From Linnemannia hyalina (taxonomy: Eukaryota; Mortierellomycota; Mortierellomycetes; Mortierellales; Mortierellaceae), in contig JAHRHY010000001.1 in NCBI GenBank assembly GCA_019671135.1, positions 2,542,001 through 2,606,000 of the forward strand: a stretch of DNA of 64,000 nt, given 5' to 3'. Under the pieces are notes generated by a model, which had not been told where the DNA came from, searched no databases, and saw nothing but the letters and a program-made list of their open reading frames with translations. This document shows positions 40,621 through 52,397 of this stretch, piece by piece (the first letter of the stretch is position 1; every line of letters starts with the position of its first letter). The position numbers and the translations under genes were made by a program.

Positions 40621-43600
40621 GAGAGGTGACAGTGAAGGGAAAAGAAGAAGGATGGGTGGAAAAAGTGCATGGAAGAAAAGAGAGAAGAGGGAGAACAAAT
40701 AAACAAACAAATTACATCATCTTGCTTGTGAGCATTGACCTCACAATCGAAACTTTCTTTTTTTTCTGAAGGCGACAACGAAAACACAAGCAAAAACAAC
40801 ACTGGTCCAAAATGGTCCAAACATCACCCGAGTGTGCAAGCATTGAGGCAGTGCCTGTCACTTGTACAGACAAAAAGATATGACGAAAGGTGGTTGTTCT
40901 CTCTTTCAAGATGGCACAAGCGCGAGGGAAGGTCCACACCACACAAAGTGATATTTTCAGCATATTGGAACCCCTTTTTTTGTCAGCACCTCGTCATCGA
41001 GGATTTATTTTGAACCTACAGCGACTCTATTTTCTCACGGGCAATTGGAAATGCAAGTTCTCTCCACCAACACTTCTTTCGAACTATGTGATGCACACCC
41101 AAGGCAATGATACCTCAAAGAATAAAAAATGGAGCATATGCAAAGGAAGCCGTTATTTGTGAAAGAAAATCTTATTTATCAAATTTATGTTTGCCATTCC
41201 CTGTCAATCTCTGGAATCCTCGGCATCTTCATAAGATGACGGACAAATCGATCGATTGCCTCAAAGACATTCTCCGTGCATCATTGGAGCCTCATCCCAG
41301 AAGACATACACCTATGCATAAACGCTTCGTCTCATATAACACCTGACTGGCGGAGGATACTTACACAGGATATTTGACAGTGAACAGTACGCACACCTGT
41401 TACGCTTCTCCTGAAGAGCCGGCGCTCTCGAACTTGGATGTCTTGACCAGGTCGACTACAGAGATATCTATACAGGTATATGACTGCAGGCGATTAATGT
41501 GTGCGTTATACTTGGTTGCCGCGGATACTTGTATAGGTATTTGCATCGTACTTGGTCGATGGAGGGTTGCAAGTGAAGGTGATAAACATACATTCCTACC
41601 GAGTACAGCGATCATGCCACAAAAAATCGTAAAGGAAAATGATAGTCAGTGTTAACAACTCGAATAAAGTGCTTCATATGGCACCTCAACCGTGCAACCA
41701 CTTATTCCTCACTAATGTTTTGATACGCGCTTGTGTATTTGTCGTTCTCATGAAAAGAGGATATTTGGAAAATCCGTGGTAAGGAGTATCAGTGCTAATT
41801 GGTGCTGTTGATGATGGGGGGTGGGGCGTAGGGCATGGTTGCTGAGGAAGAGTGAGGTAAAGGTACGAGGATTGGAGTGGTGAGCAGCCGTGAGGGAGCG
41901 GTGGGGCCGCCCAGATCTGATGACGGGGATGGTGGTGAAGAGGGAGGTTGTTGAGTTGTGTGTATAAGAAGAATGGTGGTGATCAGGGGTGAGGAGTGCT
42001 TTTGTTTTTTTGTTGGTGCGTGCGTGGGTGTGCATTATGTGTGGAGTGTGTACCCCTGAATGACAAAAAGGAAAAATGTTCATGTGGAAAGATGGAGCCG
42101 GCGGGAAGAAGGGGGAAAGAAGTGTCTCATAATGTGGTTTCTCGTACAATGAAATATTCCAAAAATGAGAGCACGTCCCTCCTCCCGCCTTCCCTTGCCT
42201 GCCTTCCTTCTCTTCTATTCTTTCCTTTTCTTCTCCCCCTTTCCATAACCACTCACCAAAGAAGGCGACCCTCACTACCGACCACTCAAGGATCCCTCCC
42301 GCTCATTCGCCCACAAGACCAAGAGCATTGTCGCCAACAGCGACGTCACTTCTCTGGCATTTAGGATCTCATCCTCATCCTCATCCTCATCGTGATCCAA
42401 GGTTGATGGAACAACCCGTTGTTTCTGGTTGATCCAGAAAGACGACCATGGCATGGGTGAAAGAAATCTACTTCACAGCCGACTCGAGCAGGATGTAATT
42501 GCAATGGCAAAGGACAAAACGAAGACAGTTCCCTCTTGTAATAGACCCACAGACAACACCCCCACCACCTACCCCTTAGTACTCTGACCAGTCTACACAC
42601 AAAAACTCAATCCTCAAACCAAATTGCTCGCGACAGCAACATAGTCGTGACGGGTGACACTTTCACCTCACTCTATCCTTCAACGACCTCATGTTCAGTC
42701 ATCATGCTCTTAGACGTGGTACTAGCACTTGCAGCACCCAGGAAACAAGATCAAGAGAAGAAGTGCAGGATGCAGTAACATTCAATTGACCCATGTATTG
42801 CGTGCATGTCCCCCAGAGTAAGAGACAAGCGGGTCGCTTTTCTGCATAAGACCTTTTGTTTTCAGAGCGGGAAAGGGCGGGAGGATTGGAGTGCAGTCTT
42901 ACAACGACTCAAGGTGCATTGCATGGAATAGAGGACACGAGAGAGGCACGTTTGGGGAGCATGCTGCACTTGATGAAACGCACAGAAAGGAAGTGGGGCA
43001 CCTGTTTTGTACTCAACAGCCTTAGCTGGCGAGCAATTGTGGTAGCTTGGCAGGAAGGTGACGGACGGGTCATGAAAAGGCGATTGATTCATGCCGAGTG
43101 TTCAGTCAACGCGTCGAATCGCCTTTTTCCTCAGTGAATGCGCAGATTCTCCTACGAGCGCGTAGAATATCGGGACCTACATCCTCCTACTGAACAATCT
43201 TCTTTTTTGGATTAAACGTGTTGCCAAGATCGTATGTAGGTCATACCCTATGTTTTTGTTAGCATGATGAGAAGGACCATTGGCACCATTCGTCAAAATG
43301 AAGTGCTTTTTTTTTGTTGGCCCAGGGGAGGGGCGACAAAAAATAGTCGTCAAACTTGGTTCGGACCTGAGTAGGAATATTTTTTCGTGGTGTGCTTACG
43401 AGATGGTCCCCAAGTAGCACCAAGTCGAAAAAGAGTTAGTCTCGGCAACCACACATAGACCATGCTGCGGTGTTACGTATGACGTCTCGAAAAAAAGACG
43501 ACTCGGAGGCGACAACAAACAAACAATAAAAAAAAAAAAAAAAGTAGAAAGAGACTGTATTTGGGGTGCGTGCGTGTATGTGTGTGGAAAGATCCAATCA

Positions 43601-43689
43601 TCGACAACATGAACACCATCGACGGGAATGGTGGGCGTGAATCACAAGCCAAGCAAGAGCGAGAAAGAAAAAAAAACTCAATTCATCTC
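40621..43689. other. Three-kilobase gene desert
   Basis: I find no frame with a recognisable product and no convincing spliced gene. A pyrimidine tract at 42178-42245 resembles an orphan promoter. A CTCATC-type microsatellite (42366-42392) and a 15-base poly-A (about 43528-43543) are the only other structures I noticed. Confidence 0.5.
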
Positions 43690-44284
43690 ACCTCTTCGTT
43701 GTTGCTCTGTTGTTGTTGTTTACTTCTCCTGGCACGACCCGCCTGCCTTTGGACGTCATTGTTCATCCCTCACTATCCCCTGCCCTTGCTTCTTCGGACA
43801 AGTCCTGTTTGCTGTTGTGGTCAGTCTTGTTTATGCTTGTGTTTGTGTTTGTGCTTGTGTTTGTGTTTGTATTGGTTGACGTTGTTGTTGTTGTTTTATT
43901 GTTCTTATTCTTGTTCTTGTCACTCCTTCCCCCATCTCCCATCGTCCCCTTTTTTTTTCTTCTCTCTTTCGGATCCTGCATTCATGCGTCTGTCATCCAC
44001 ACTTGTTTTTCTTTCTTTTATCTTCCCTTCCTTTTTTACCTTTTTCCCTCCTTTCGTCTCTGTCCCTCACCGCCCTCATTCGCTCTTTGTCGCTCTTTCC
44101 TACTTTCCCCCCTCTTTTCTTCCCTTTTTGACTTTTCCAACCCTCATTTTTGAGTTCACAAACAAGAACAGAAAAAAAGACATTAAGTGCCTTCATCCGA
44201 ACGCAACCCTATATTCCGTTTACAAGAGGATCCCGCTGTGTCGTCTTTCTCTCACCCCCCAACTCTTAATAACACACCCAACCC
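43690..44284 (+). promoter_or_regulatory. Long pyrimidine-rich promoter of the coiled-coil/LRR gene at 44285
   Basis: About 470 bases are dominated by C and T, including GTGTTTGTGTTTGTG and GTTGTTGTTGTTGTT runs at 43838-43900. The tract ends in an A-rich ACAAACAAGAACAGAAAA segment and a CACACCCAACCC leader just before the ATG. TGCATGCA, present before two relatives, is absent here. Confidence 0.45.
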
Positions 44285-47200
44285 ATGTCACCAAAACATT
44301 TCCAGCGCTTCCGCCACGAGAGGGTAGTCGAGTTCCTGGCAGTCCACAAGAACAAGGCAACAGGCGAACGCTACAGCTGCCTGGATGACATCAAACACAC
44401 CTACCCCGATGCCCGCCGATTCAAGGTTGATGGCGTGGTCCTGAACTTTATGCGCGATGCGAACGAGAATATGTAAGTTTTCAAGAAAAGAAGCATGTTG
44501 GATGTGCAGTACATGCTGACAGATATGTACGAAGGAAGCAAAAAGGGTACAAACAAATGCGAGAATATCGTTTCTTTGCATTCATTTCATGCAAACTGAT
44601 ACTTCTTTGTTTTTTTTTGTTTGTGTGGGGAATGCTTTGGGATGGATAGATACGAGCCAAGGAGGATTGCACATCATCCAGACGATATCATCGATGTTAT
44701 TTGTACAACCTCGGTGCCTGTGCCCCCGACCCCGCCAAGCAGTATCTCCGACAGGTCCATATCTATATCCCTCGACGAGCACCCAGATCATGTCTGCCCT
44801 GGCGACTCAATAGACCTCTCGGTCCAAACTCTTTCCATCCAAACTGACTCTGGAACCACCACCAGAACAACAACGTCGCTCTCTGTCTCGCCTACTACCA
44901 ACACCACCTTTGCACATTCTCCAGGATACCTCCAATCCGTCGCTACAGCTCAAGAGACGACCGTCTACTCTCCATACATCACAACCAGTTTACAGTTACA
45001 GTGCGACGGATCTGACGATGCTCATTCATTGGCTCACCCCAGGGGCCAACTTGCTCATGCGTTACACCATCTGAACGACCATCTGTACGAAGTGAGAAAG
45101 GAGCAGTTCGCCTCGAGGGACAGGGAGTTGCAGATGATCAAGCAGCAAACGGAAGCAAGGGAGCGGGAGGAGCAGATCATCAAGAACCAGAAGCAGATGA
45201 TCGACCGCCTCATTATCACCCAACGACAGGTCGACGCCATTCTGGTCCAGAACTACGAGCTCCACGAGTACCCGATCCCACGCCTGTTTGTGATTATGCC
45301 AGAGCCGACGAACAAGTGGGACCCGACCAACCTGTTGGGCAGGAAGTATCGCCTGCATTTCTTGTGCGAATGTAGCGACCATCGCCGCCCCTCCTCAAAC
45401 CAGTTTGTTGCTCCACTGGACAGGGATGCTCGGTTCAAGAACAGGGTTCACCTCACGGACCACAGGGGGTACGAGTTGTCTCGGCCGACAGAGTTCTTTG
45501 AGCAGTACGGTGCCTTTCTCCTGGGCACACTCAGGATCTTGAAGCATTGTCTGGAGGTGGCGAGTGCAGTCGCCCCGGTCGCTGGTCTGGTTCACGGAGG
45601 AGTCAGGGCTGTCATGAAAGAGGTGAGCTTGTTCGCCGACTCTCATCTGGAGTCGATCGATAGCTCGATTGATTTCCTGAAGAACACGCTGGAGGAATAC
45701 CAGGTCAACATGGGACTGGGGCAAGATTGCGATGCCGACAGTCAGAAGAGCGATATCAGCAGCCAGAGGAGCGACATCAGCAGTCAGAGGAGCGACACCA
45801 GCACCCAGTGGAGCGATGCCGAGAGCCAACTGAGCGATCACCTCCAAACGATTGCTGCACTCGAGGGCGCTGACTTGCGACGACTTCACACTTTCCTACG
45901 GAGCAACGACGAGGACAAGGTCTTGGGCGACCTTTACCGGGCTACCACCGACACGGGTCATGTCAAGTGGGTCTGCTTGAAGCATTACGGAGAGCAGTAT
46001 CGGACCGCCAATATGGCTACCTTTATCCAGTCAGTCGAGACTGCCAAGGGTCATTATGACCGTCATTTCCGTAAAGTCACCATCACCCTCAAATCCACCA
46101 TCGCTGCCAAGGACTTTCTCAAACGCCTCGTCAGCCAGGGATCTACTGTCAACGAGCTCCACGTCACCCTCGCGTGGAACTTTTGGTCACCAGACCTGGC
46201 GTACCTTGTTGACAAGATTTCTCAGACCAACATCAAGGTTCTTCATCTAGATTTCGACGACAGCGAAGGATCACCTACACCCTGGGAAGCAATTCGACTC
46301 AGCCGAGGAAAGTACTACCCTCTCCTCGATCTTTTGTCGAACAAGAAGCTCCGAGCTGTCCACTTTGCCAACCTCAGTCTACTAGGAGCAAGGACACCAG
46401 ACCTCTCCTCGGCACAGATGGGATCTTCTCTACGAAGTTTTCATTTCTTTGGAGCGATCCGTCTCGAGGACGACTACCGCCTTGCAAGGATCGTCTCCAG
46501 CTGCCAGGGACTTGTTGACCTACGCCTTGGCTCTGGTAGCCACTCTGGCCACCTTGGCCAGAGGCTTCACCATGCGATATGTTCACTCAAGGACCTGCAG
46601 AGCCTTCACCTGCAATGCATGTACAGGAGCTTCGACCTCGACAAAACCTGCCCCACTGCCATTACGACATCCAGGACGATGAAGGAGATAGTCGGTTCCA
46701 CAGTTGTCTTTGACGGTCGTCTTCTGGAAGATACAGTACAGCGGTCATTGTCGATGCTGGAGGTCCTGGTCCTGGAGAGTCATAACCTTTACCAGCACCA
46801 CTTTGCGATGGTCCCTGAGCCCAAGTTTGGTTTTGAGGGACCCATGCCCTACGAGTTGCCATCTTTGGGAGTCTTTTCTGCCACGACCGTCTTTTCCAGA
46901 ATGACACATATCGATCTCTTTGTGAAGTTAACGAACCACTCTCTTAACACCCTGAGAGCCGCCTTGCCCCACCTCCGTCTGATCCACTTTGGCTCAGTCC
47001 ACTATATCGATGACCTCCTCAAGCACGTCAACTTTGTCACCCTCAAGTCACTCTCGATCGGGATAACTCACGACACAGACCTCAAACCCCTCCAAGACGC
47101 CTTCATCACAAAATCCCTCCCCTGCCAAATCGACTCTCTAAAAATCGAATATTACGAACAAGTCGACTTTCACTACCCCCAAATCCTCCACCTTATCCCT

Positions 47201-47548
47201 CTAACCTGCCTTCACCTCAGCCGCGTTGACGACGAGCAGCGTCTCTGCCAACTCCTGGAAGCCATCAACTTTTCGAGATTGGAAGTTTTGTCGATTTACG
47301 AGTGCAAGTATTCGAAAGCGGCCGAGGCGATCCTGTCGAGGAGGGCGGACGAGTTTCTGGGGAACCTGACGGTGCAGTTGGACGAGCGCTCGATCCGGCA
47401 TTATAGTCAGGATATGGCGTATGTGGGCGATCCTAGGGCGGTGAAGACGCGATTGTCGGAGAAGTGGGTGCAGCATATGGGACATATTCATCAGGATGAG
47501 ATGCATTATCGATTCTTGCAGCCCATCTTGCCTGTTACCTATTATTAA
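44285..47548 (+). CDS. Uncharacterised coiled-coil/leucine-rich family protein, intact, two exons, 1028 aa
   Basis: Exons are 44285-44472 and 44650-47548, with the same phase-2 intron position as the 30998 gene. The N-terminal domain reads QRFRHERVVEFLAVHKNK, YSCLDDIKHTYPDARRFKVD and GVVLNFM, continuing YEPRRIAHHPDDIIDVI after the splice. A Ser/Thr-rich linker of about 90 residues and a coiled coil (EREEQIIKNQKQMIDRLIIT) lead to the core NYELHEYPIPRLFVIMP at residue 264. NRVHLTDHRGYELSRPTEFF and LAALEGADLRRL-like AALEGADLRRLHTFLRSNDE follow. Residues 427-461 are five heptads of the SQRSDIS type that other copies lack. The C-terminal half is irregular leucine-rich repeats, ending HQDEMHYRFLQPILPVTYY, matched in the 60664 pseudogene. 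The function is unknown. Confidence 0.85.
45740..45844 (+). repeat. In-frame 21-bp tandem repeat (five units) coding for Ser-Gln-x-Ser-Asp heptads
   Basis: Units begin at 45740, 45761, 45782, 45803 and 45824 and translate SQKSDIS, SQRSDIS, SQRSDTS, TQWSDAE and SQLSDHL. The first three are almost identical. The array lies between the four-helix-like region and AALEGADLRRL and is absent from the 30998 and 60664 copies, so it arose after the copies split. Confidence 0.9.
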
Positions 47549-48563
47549 AGTTAATGCTTTTTGTTATGCTGTACTTCATGTTGCGCTCGTGTTCTTTTGG
47601 ATGACAAGTAAAGCGTAACGAAACAGGGTCGTTTTTTTCCCTCGCCGATATGAGTATGCCATGGGACCAATTGGCTGAAAAGAAAAAAGAAAATGAATAC
47701 AAGCCATTGGTCAAGGGTTGCTGTTGCCACCCAGCCTTCTCGTTGGAAAGTCAGCCAAGAAGCCATGTGTCTGCGCTACCTTTTATTCTGGTCAGTAAAA
47801 AGATGCATCTATCAAGACAACAACAGCAACGGCGCCTTCATTTTTGAGCCATAATAAACGGCAACTGATAGGCAAAATTCATTATGGTTGCAGGTTTGTA
47901 AGACTAAGTTCCCACAAGGAGGCTATGCTTGTTAACATCGTCGCTTATAGGTCAAACCCCCTTTTTTTTGCTGGTGATATTCATACCAGGATGTTCAGTC
48001 AGTTGCGGTCAGTCATCCTAACGCTGATCTGCATTTTTTGTCCTTGATCGGAGCATAACTGATTGTGCCTGGAGAAATATTGAGCTCCAATCCTGTCAAT
48101 GACTCAAAGGCAACTACTCCGTGTGGACAAGAAGGCCGTAAATGCCTTTTATGTGTGACTGAATGTGGATGAATGAAGGGATAATGTAATAAAAGAGGTG
48201 GAGTGTGAATGAGAGAGTGTGCGTGAAATGATAGCAGGTGTAAAATGAATGAGCGGTGGACGAGAAGTGTGTGAATGAAAAAGTTCGAATGAAAAAAAAA
48301 AGAGAAACGGCTATTGTGAGTGAGAAGAAAAACAGAAGTCGGCCTTGGTAGGAACGTGTCACGGCCTCCATTACTGGAGGTTGCACCACTTACTCATTGG
48401 CGGTCTATCTGTTTGTTAGATTGCTTACTTTTTTTTTTTAGTGGTGAGCACAAATGATTTGCACCACATTTCAAGGCCAACTGATCAAGAAAAGCTACAA
48501 ATGAAGCACCGAGTTCCTGGATCAAGTGAAACATTCAGGTACCGTCGATCGCCCATTACTACT
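47549..48563. other. Intergenic, no supported gene
   Basis: The first 200 bases are the 3' region of the 44285 gene. The rest is AT-rich with no motif I can support. Confidence 0.5.
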
Positions 48564-48759
48564 ATTGTACTTCAAGAGAGGGAAACCCACTTCATGTCTA
48601 ACGTGACAATCTTTATTTTCTCAGCAAATCCAAAGATAAAAGAAAAAAAGTGCAGTACATAGAATCCCACCATCCGCGTAGGAACATTGCGAGGTAGAAG
48701 GCTAAACTAAATGGGGTGGGATGGGCGGGACATGAAGTGGGTTTCCCATCTCGTACAAT
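48564..48759. repeat. Short element with inverted-repeat ends (possible foldback MITE)
   Basis: The left arm has ATTGTAC (48564-48570) and GGGAAACCCACTTCATGTC (48580-48598). The right arm is its reverse complement: GACATGAAGTGGGTTTCCC (48729-48747) and GTACAAT (48753-48759). The arms are perfect over 19 bases and enclose about 130 unrelated AT-rich bases. No target duplication is obvious and there is no coding capacity. Confidence 0.6.
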
Positions 48760-49735
48760 GTTTATAAGCCGTCGGACAAGTCCTCGGCGAAAAGATACAG
48801 TAGCTAAGCTTTATTTGTCTCGACACGAAACAAGCGCGTCTTACTTTTTTTATTTTTATTTCTATTGTTGCTGATTTGCAGTCATTCAAATCGGCGACAT
48901 GGATATACTGCAGCGAGCCAAGTCACATACAGCATACAGATCCACTCACTGGGAAGGACAACAAAATCATAACAGCTCTTTTTTTTACCGTCAACACAGA
49001 CACGCTAGTTTATTTGCAGTTCAAATTGGACTCCAACTAGAAAGTCATGCTGTTATTCCGCCTGACTCAACATTAAACAACGACTTCACTTCTTTCTCGG
49101 GACACTGCTCAATGTAGCGATCACGAGCAAGTCGCTGGAGCTCTGGCACATAAACTTACTCGTCCGTGTCTATATCCTCCGCCATCTCCTAAACATCCTT
49201 GAGAAGGCTCAACTTCCTAAGATCATCCATCACCTTTTTATTATTGGCTCTAAGACACAGTATGTCATTGGGAGTGGTGTTGTACTTCTGATGAGCCCCT
49301 CCAAAAAACCTCCGTATCTATCCAGTCGCCCCACCTGTCAACAAAAGCCTTTCTATTTGCTCTATGCTCTACAGTCCGACCCGATCGACAGAGTTGATCT
49401 CCGAGATGTCGCATTTCAATCCTAGATATTCCAATCGTAAACACTCCAAGTGCCTCAGCCTTGACAACAAACACAGTCCAGGTTGCAGATTGTAGAGCTG
49501 ATAATAGACCGGCTCCATGGTGTTGGGGTACATGCAGTTGGATGGGATTGCGATGTGAAGATCCTATAGGCGATAGCAAACCCTGCAGAAATATCCGTAG
49601 GCAATCCTCATGTTCTGTATCTCCTCTTAGGTGGCATAAAGCATGTTACGGCGGTGGAGATACATGAAATCGGTCAGGTGAGGCATTTTGAGGTCTTAAG
49701 GCGCGGCAGAGTCGATCTGTCGCGTCGTTCCCTAT

Positions 49736-49813
49736 GATCGGTCGACCCTTGGCACGATCGGTCGACCCTTGGCACGATCGGTCGACCCTTGGCACGATCA
49801 GTTGATCCTTGGG
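49736..49813. repeat. 20-bp tandem repeat, three perfect units plus one diverged
   Basis: The unit GATCGGTCGACCCTTGGCAC starts at 49736, 49756 and 49776. The fourth (49796) is altered to GATCAGTTGATCCTTGGG. The array lies just inside the insert that splits the F-box pseudogene. Confidence 0.95.
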
Positions 49814-50030
49814 CGCAGTTGAATGAGCCCAAGACAATTAATTAGCATTGCTCACAATCACATATATATATCCCATAGTACCCCAAATAGTTTGATCCTT
49901 ACCTAGTAACTTGAATAATGTTACAAAAAGATGTGGTGGCTAGGCAGTGGCGGCGATGCCTTAGGTTAGCAGTCATATTCTTTAGTAGGCATAGTATTAG
50001 TAGTGCGCCGAGCCCTCTTGTCTGCTCTTT

Positions 50031-50188
50031 GTCCTTTTACACATCACTTGGACGAGAGCAATATTGACAAGAGTTTCGCTGGCACGCTGCAGGTAACAAC
50101 CCCCTCTTTATTAATATGAATACAAGGTCCTTTTACACATCACTTGGACGAGAGCAGTATTGACAAGAGTTTCGCTGGCACGCTGCAG
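50031..50188. repeat. Two 62-bp direct repeats, 96 bp apart
   Basis: GTCCTTTTACACATCACTTG to GGCACGCTGCAG occurs at 50031-50092 and again at 50127-50188 with one A/G difference (AGCAATATT against AGCAGTATT). A 34-base AT-rich spacer separates them. Both lie in the insert at 49706-50472. They could be remnants of element ends. No coding sequence accompanies them. Confidence 0.9.
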
Positions 50189-51598
50189 TGTATCGTTTTG
50201 TGTGATTCTTTTAGGACGCTATTATCTCTTCCCCTCCCTCCAACCTACAACCCCCTTCCCCCCCTCCTCCGTACCAATTGAGGACCTAACAGCGGTCCTA
50301 CAACTCTGGCCGTCGACCCTCTCCCCTGAGTAACAATAATACTTTGTCTACCCCTTGAAAACCCATATCTGACTCCCTATTCCCTTTGTTCTCTTCCTCC
50401 ACCTCTCTTCCTGATCCTGCCTAAGAAAAGGTCAACTCTGCCTTGTTCTAGTCTAGATTCTCGACACGATCCTTCACAGAGGAGTTGGTGCAAAGGTCGA
50501 GCCGTGTATATAGATATATCGTCCTGGTAATCCAAGAACCAGCTGTCAGAATGACAGTTGGCGTGCTCAGGCAGGGGAATATCCAGGGTCGTCAAAAAGA
50601 CTGGCTGCTCCATCTAACCACCGGTGATCCTGGGCATTAGGTGGTAGAGTCGTAGATTCCGCTACTTGGCTTTGGGGTATACCGAAAAGACCATCTCCTC
50701 CAGCTTGTATTGAGTCGGGAACACTTTGGCAGTCGAGTAGTTGAGCTTTTGAGAGGGAGCAACAAGACTGCACATAGTCCCGAAAACGCGGTCAGTATCA
50801 AAGCTACCCGTTACCGTCCTTTACAATACCGATGAGCTTGAGTTCCTCGAAGTCGGGGATATTCGTCAACAGATCCTCGATCCATAATTGGGAGTTGTAG
50901 GGTTGCCTGAGGACCAGCGATCGCAGTGGTAGGCGTTCTGGTAGTGCTTCTATTCCTCAACTCGTCGAAGGCCCAAGAAAGTTGACCAGAAGCGTACTGG
51001 ACAAGTGCAGAGACTCGAGGTGCAAGCACATAGCGAGAATCTTGCCGACATCCAGCGACGCCCAAGATGTCTGTCTCGTCGTTGGTGGGGCTGGTGAGGG
51101 ACAATAGAAATGCAAGGTTGTGTATCCAATCGTCGCTAAAGTTGTTGGAAATTGTGAGCATGATTCCGCGGAGGGAACGAGCTGTGAATTCTGTGACGGG
51201 CGTGATGTGTTCCGATACTAGTGCGGAAGGGTCTACTATCAGCTGGTCGCTGTAGGGCTACAAGCTCGGCAATATGCAAAGCTCCGCGCCATTTGAAGCA
51301 GGTAATTTGAAGTCGTTCTGGTAGCAATTCAAGACTAGACGCTCAGCACCGTGGTAGACTTGCCAGAGCATGTTTTGGTTGAGATGGCCCCCAATTGACG
51401 TCCCAAGCGACCTCGCGGTGCAGTCGGTGTTGGTTGAGGAGAAACCACTAACGACGGACACGAATGAAGGACTCAGCAATGGCGAAGCGGTCCAGGAAGG
51501 AAAAGATGAGCCGGAGCCATTCCAGGACGTCCAAGGGAGATAAGGCGCGATTTGAAGGTGAAGGGGGGTATTGTTTGTTGCAGGTAGGAATGCGACAT

Positions 51599-52397
51599 TG
51601 TTGAAAGGGTAAAGAGAGTATATAGTTTGGGTGTACACTGATGGGTGTGTGAAGTGCCTCGCAAGTGGAGAATTGAAATGGGATGCAAAAAATGTAAAAG
51701 TGATTGTTGATGCGAGTGTAGTGTTGAAGGCGGTGAATGAGGGTGTGAGTCAAGGAGGGGAATATAGGGAAATTGACGCTGATTGGAAGGGAACGAAGGA
51801 GACTTGACCCTGACTGGAAGAAAAAGAAGGTAATGTGCGCTCCATGGAACTGAATGAATGAGATCAAGAAACAAGGTGGAGGTAAAAGAAAACCGTTATA
51901 GGCGACCTTCTCTTTTGACCTTGGTTGGCCAAGCGGCATTTTGCATGTAGCATGTTGCAACAGCCTAGCTCTTTCCTTTTCTCTTTATTTTTTTTTCCAA
52001 TGTCAGTTGAACTAACATTCTGAGGAATCATTAGTTCGATTTGATGAAACAGGCAAACGTAAACTGATCGTACCTGAATGAATGATGGGTGAGGAATGGT
52101 GGTGCGAAGGAATAGGGAATAGGGAAAGGGCTGAGGTGTGTACTATGATCCTGTAATACCTGGCATTCATCTTTCCTCTTTTCCCTATACCTTCCTTGTC
52201 CTGTTCCCTTGTTCTTGTGCTTGTCCTATCAACATACAAAAATAATCGTCGTTCCCCTTTTTCTTCATCTTCCAAGTAAAACATATAGTAGAGCAATTTC
52301 ACACATTTCTTCTTGTTCACACTCTTCTTCACTTTCTCTCACCCTGACTCATCTCCGGCCCAGAACCTGGCATGTGGTGGGAATAGCAATTTGTTTA
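51599..52397. other. Intergenic, pseudogene promoter and spacer
   Basis: The first 350 bases are the former promoter of the F-box pseudogene (purine-rich on the plus strand). A C/T-rich segment on the plus strand (52160-52270) has no gene after it. Nothing else is supported. Confidence 0.5.

Larger units (their letters stand above)
49105..51598 (-). pseudogene. F-box/LRR pseudogene split by a ~765-bp insert
   Basis: The minus-strand ATG at 51598 opens MSHSYLQQT. After a frame change NRALSPLDVLEWLRLIFSFL and FAIAESFIRVRR give a damaged F-box lacking VCRQW. EQPVFLTTLDIPLPEH and YTARPLHQLLCE match the C-terminal third of relatives. Homology stops at LLCE (about 50472) and resumes at the residues that should follow it (RLKT, KMPHLTDFMYLHRR) at about 49706. 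It continues through LQPGLCLLSRLRHLECLRLE, DISEIN and KLSLLKDV to about 49105. Many frame changes and stops show the gene is long dead. It is sister to the 39229 fragment by its leader and of the same subtype as the 20160 gene. Confidence 0.8.

Noticed and set aside
41748..42275. Minus-strand open frame of 175 codons in the gene desert
   Set aside because: Low-complexity, charged and His/Thr-rich translation of a purine/pyrimidine-biased region, with no motif.
43561..44388. Plus-strand open frame of 275 codons
   Set aside because: It translates the pyrimidine-rich promoter of the 44285 gene into Ser/Leu/Phe-rich sequence and overlaps that gene's true exon 1 in another frame.
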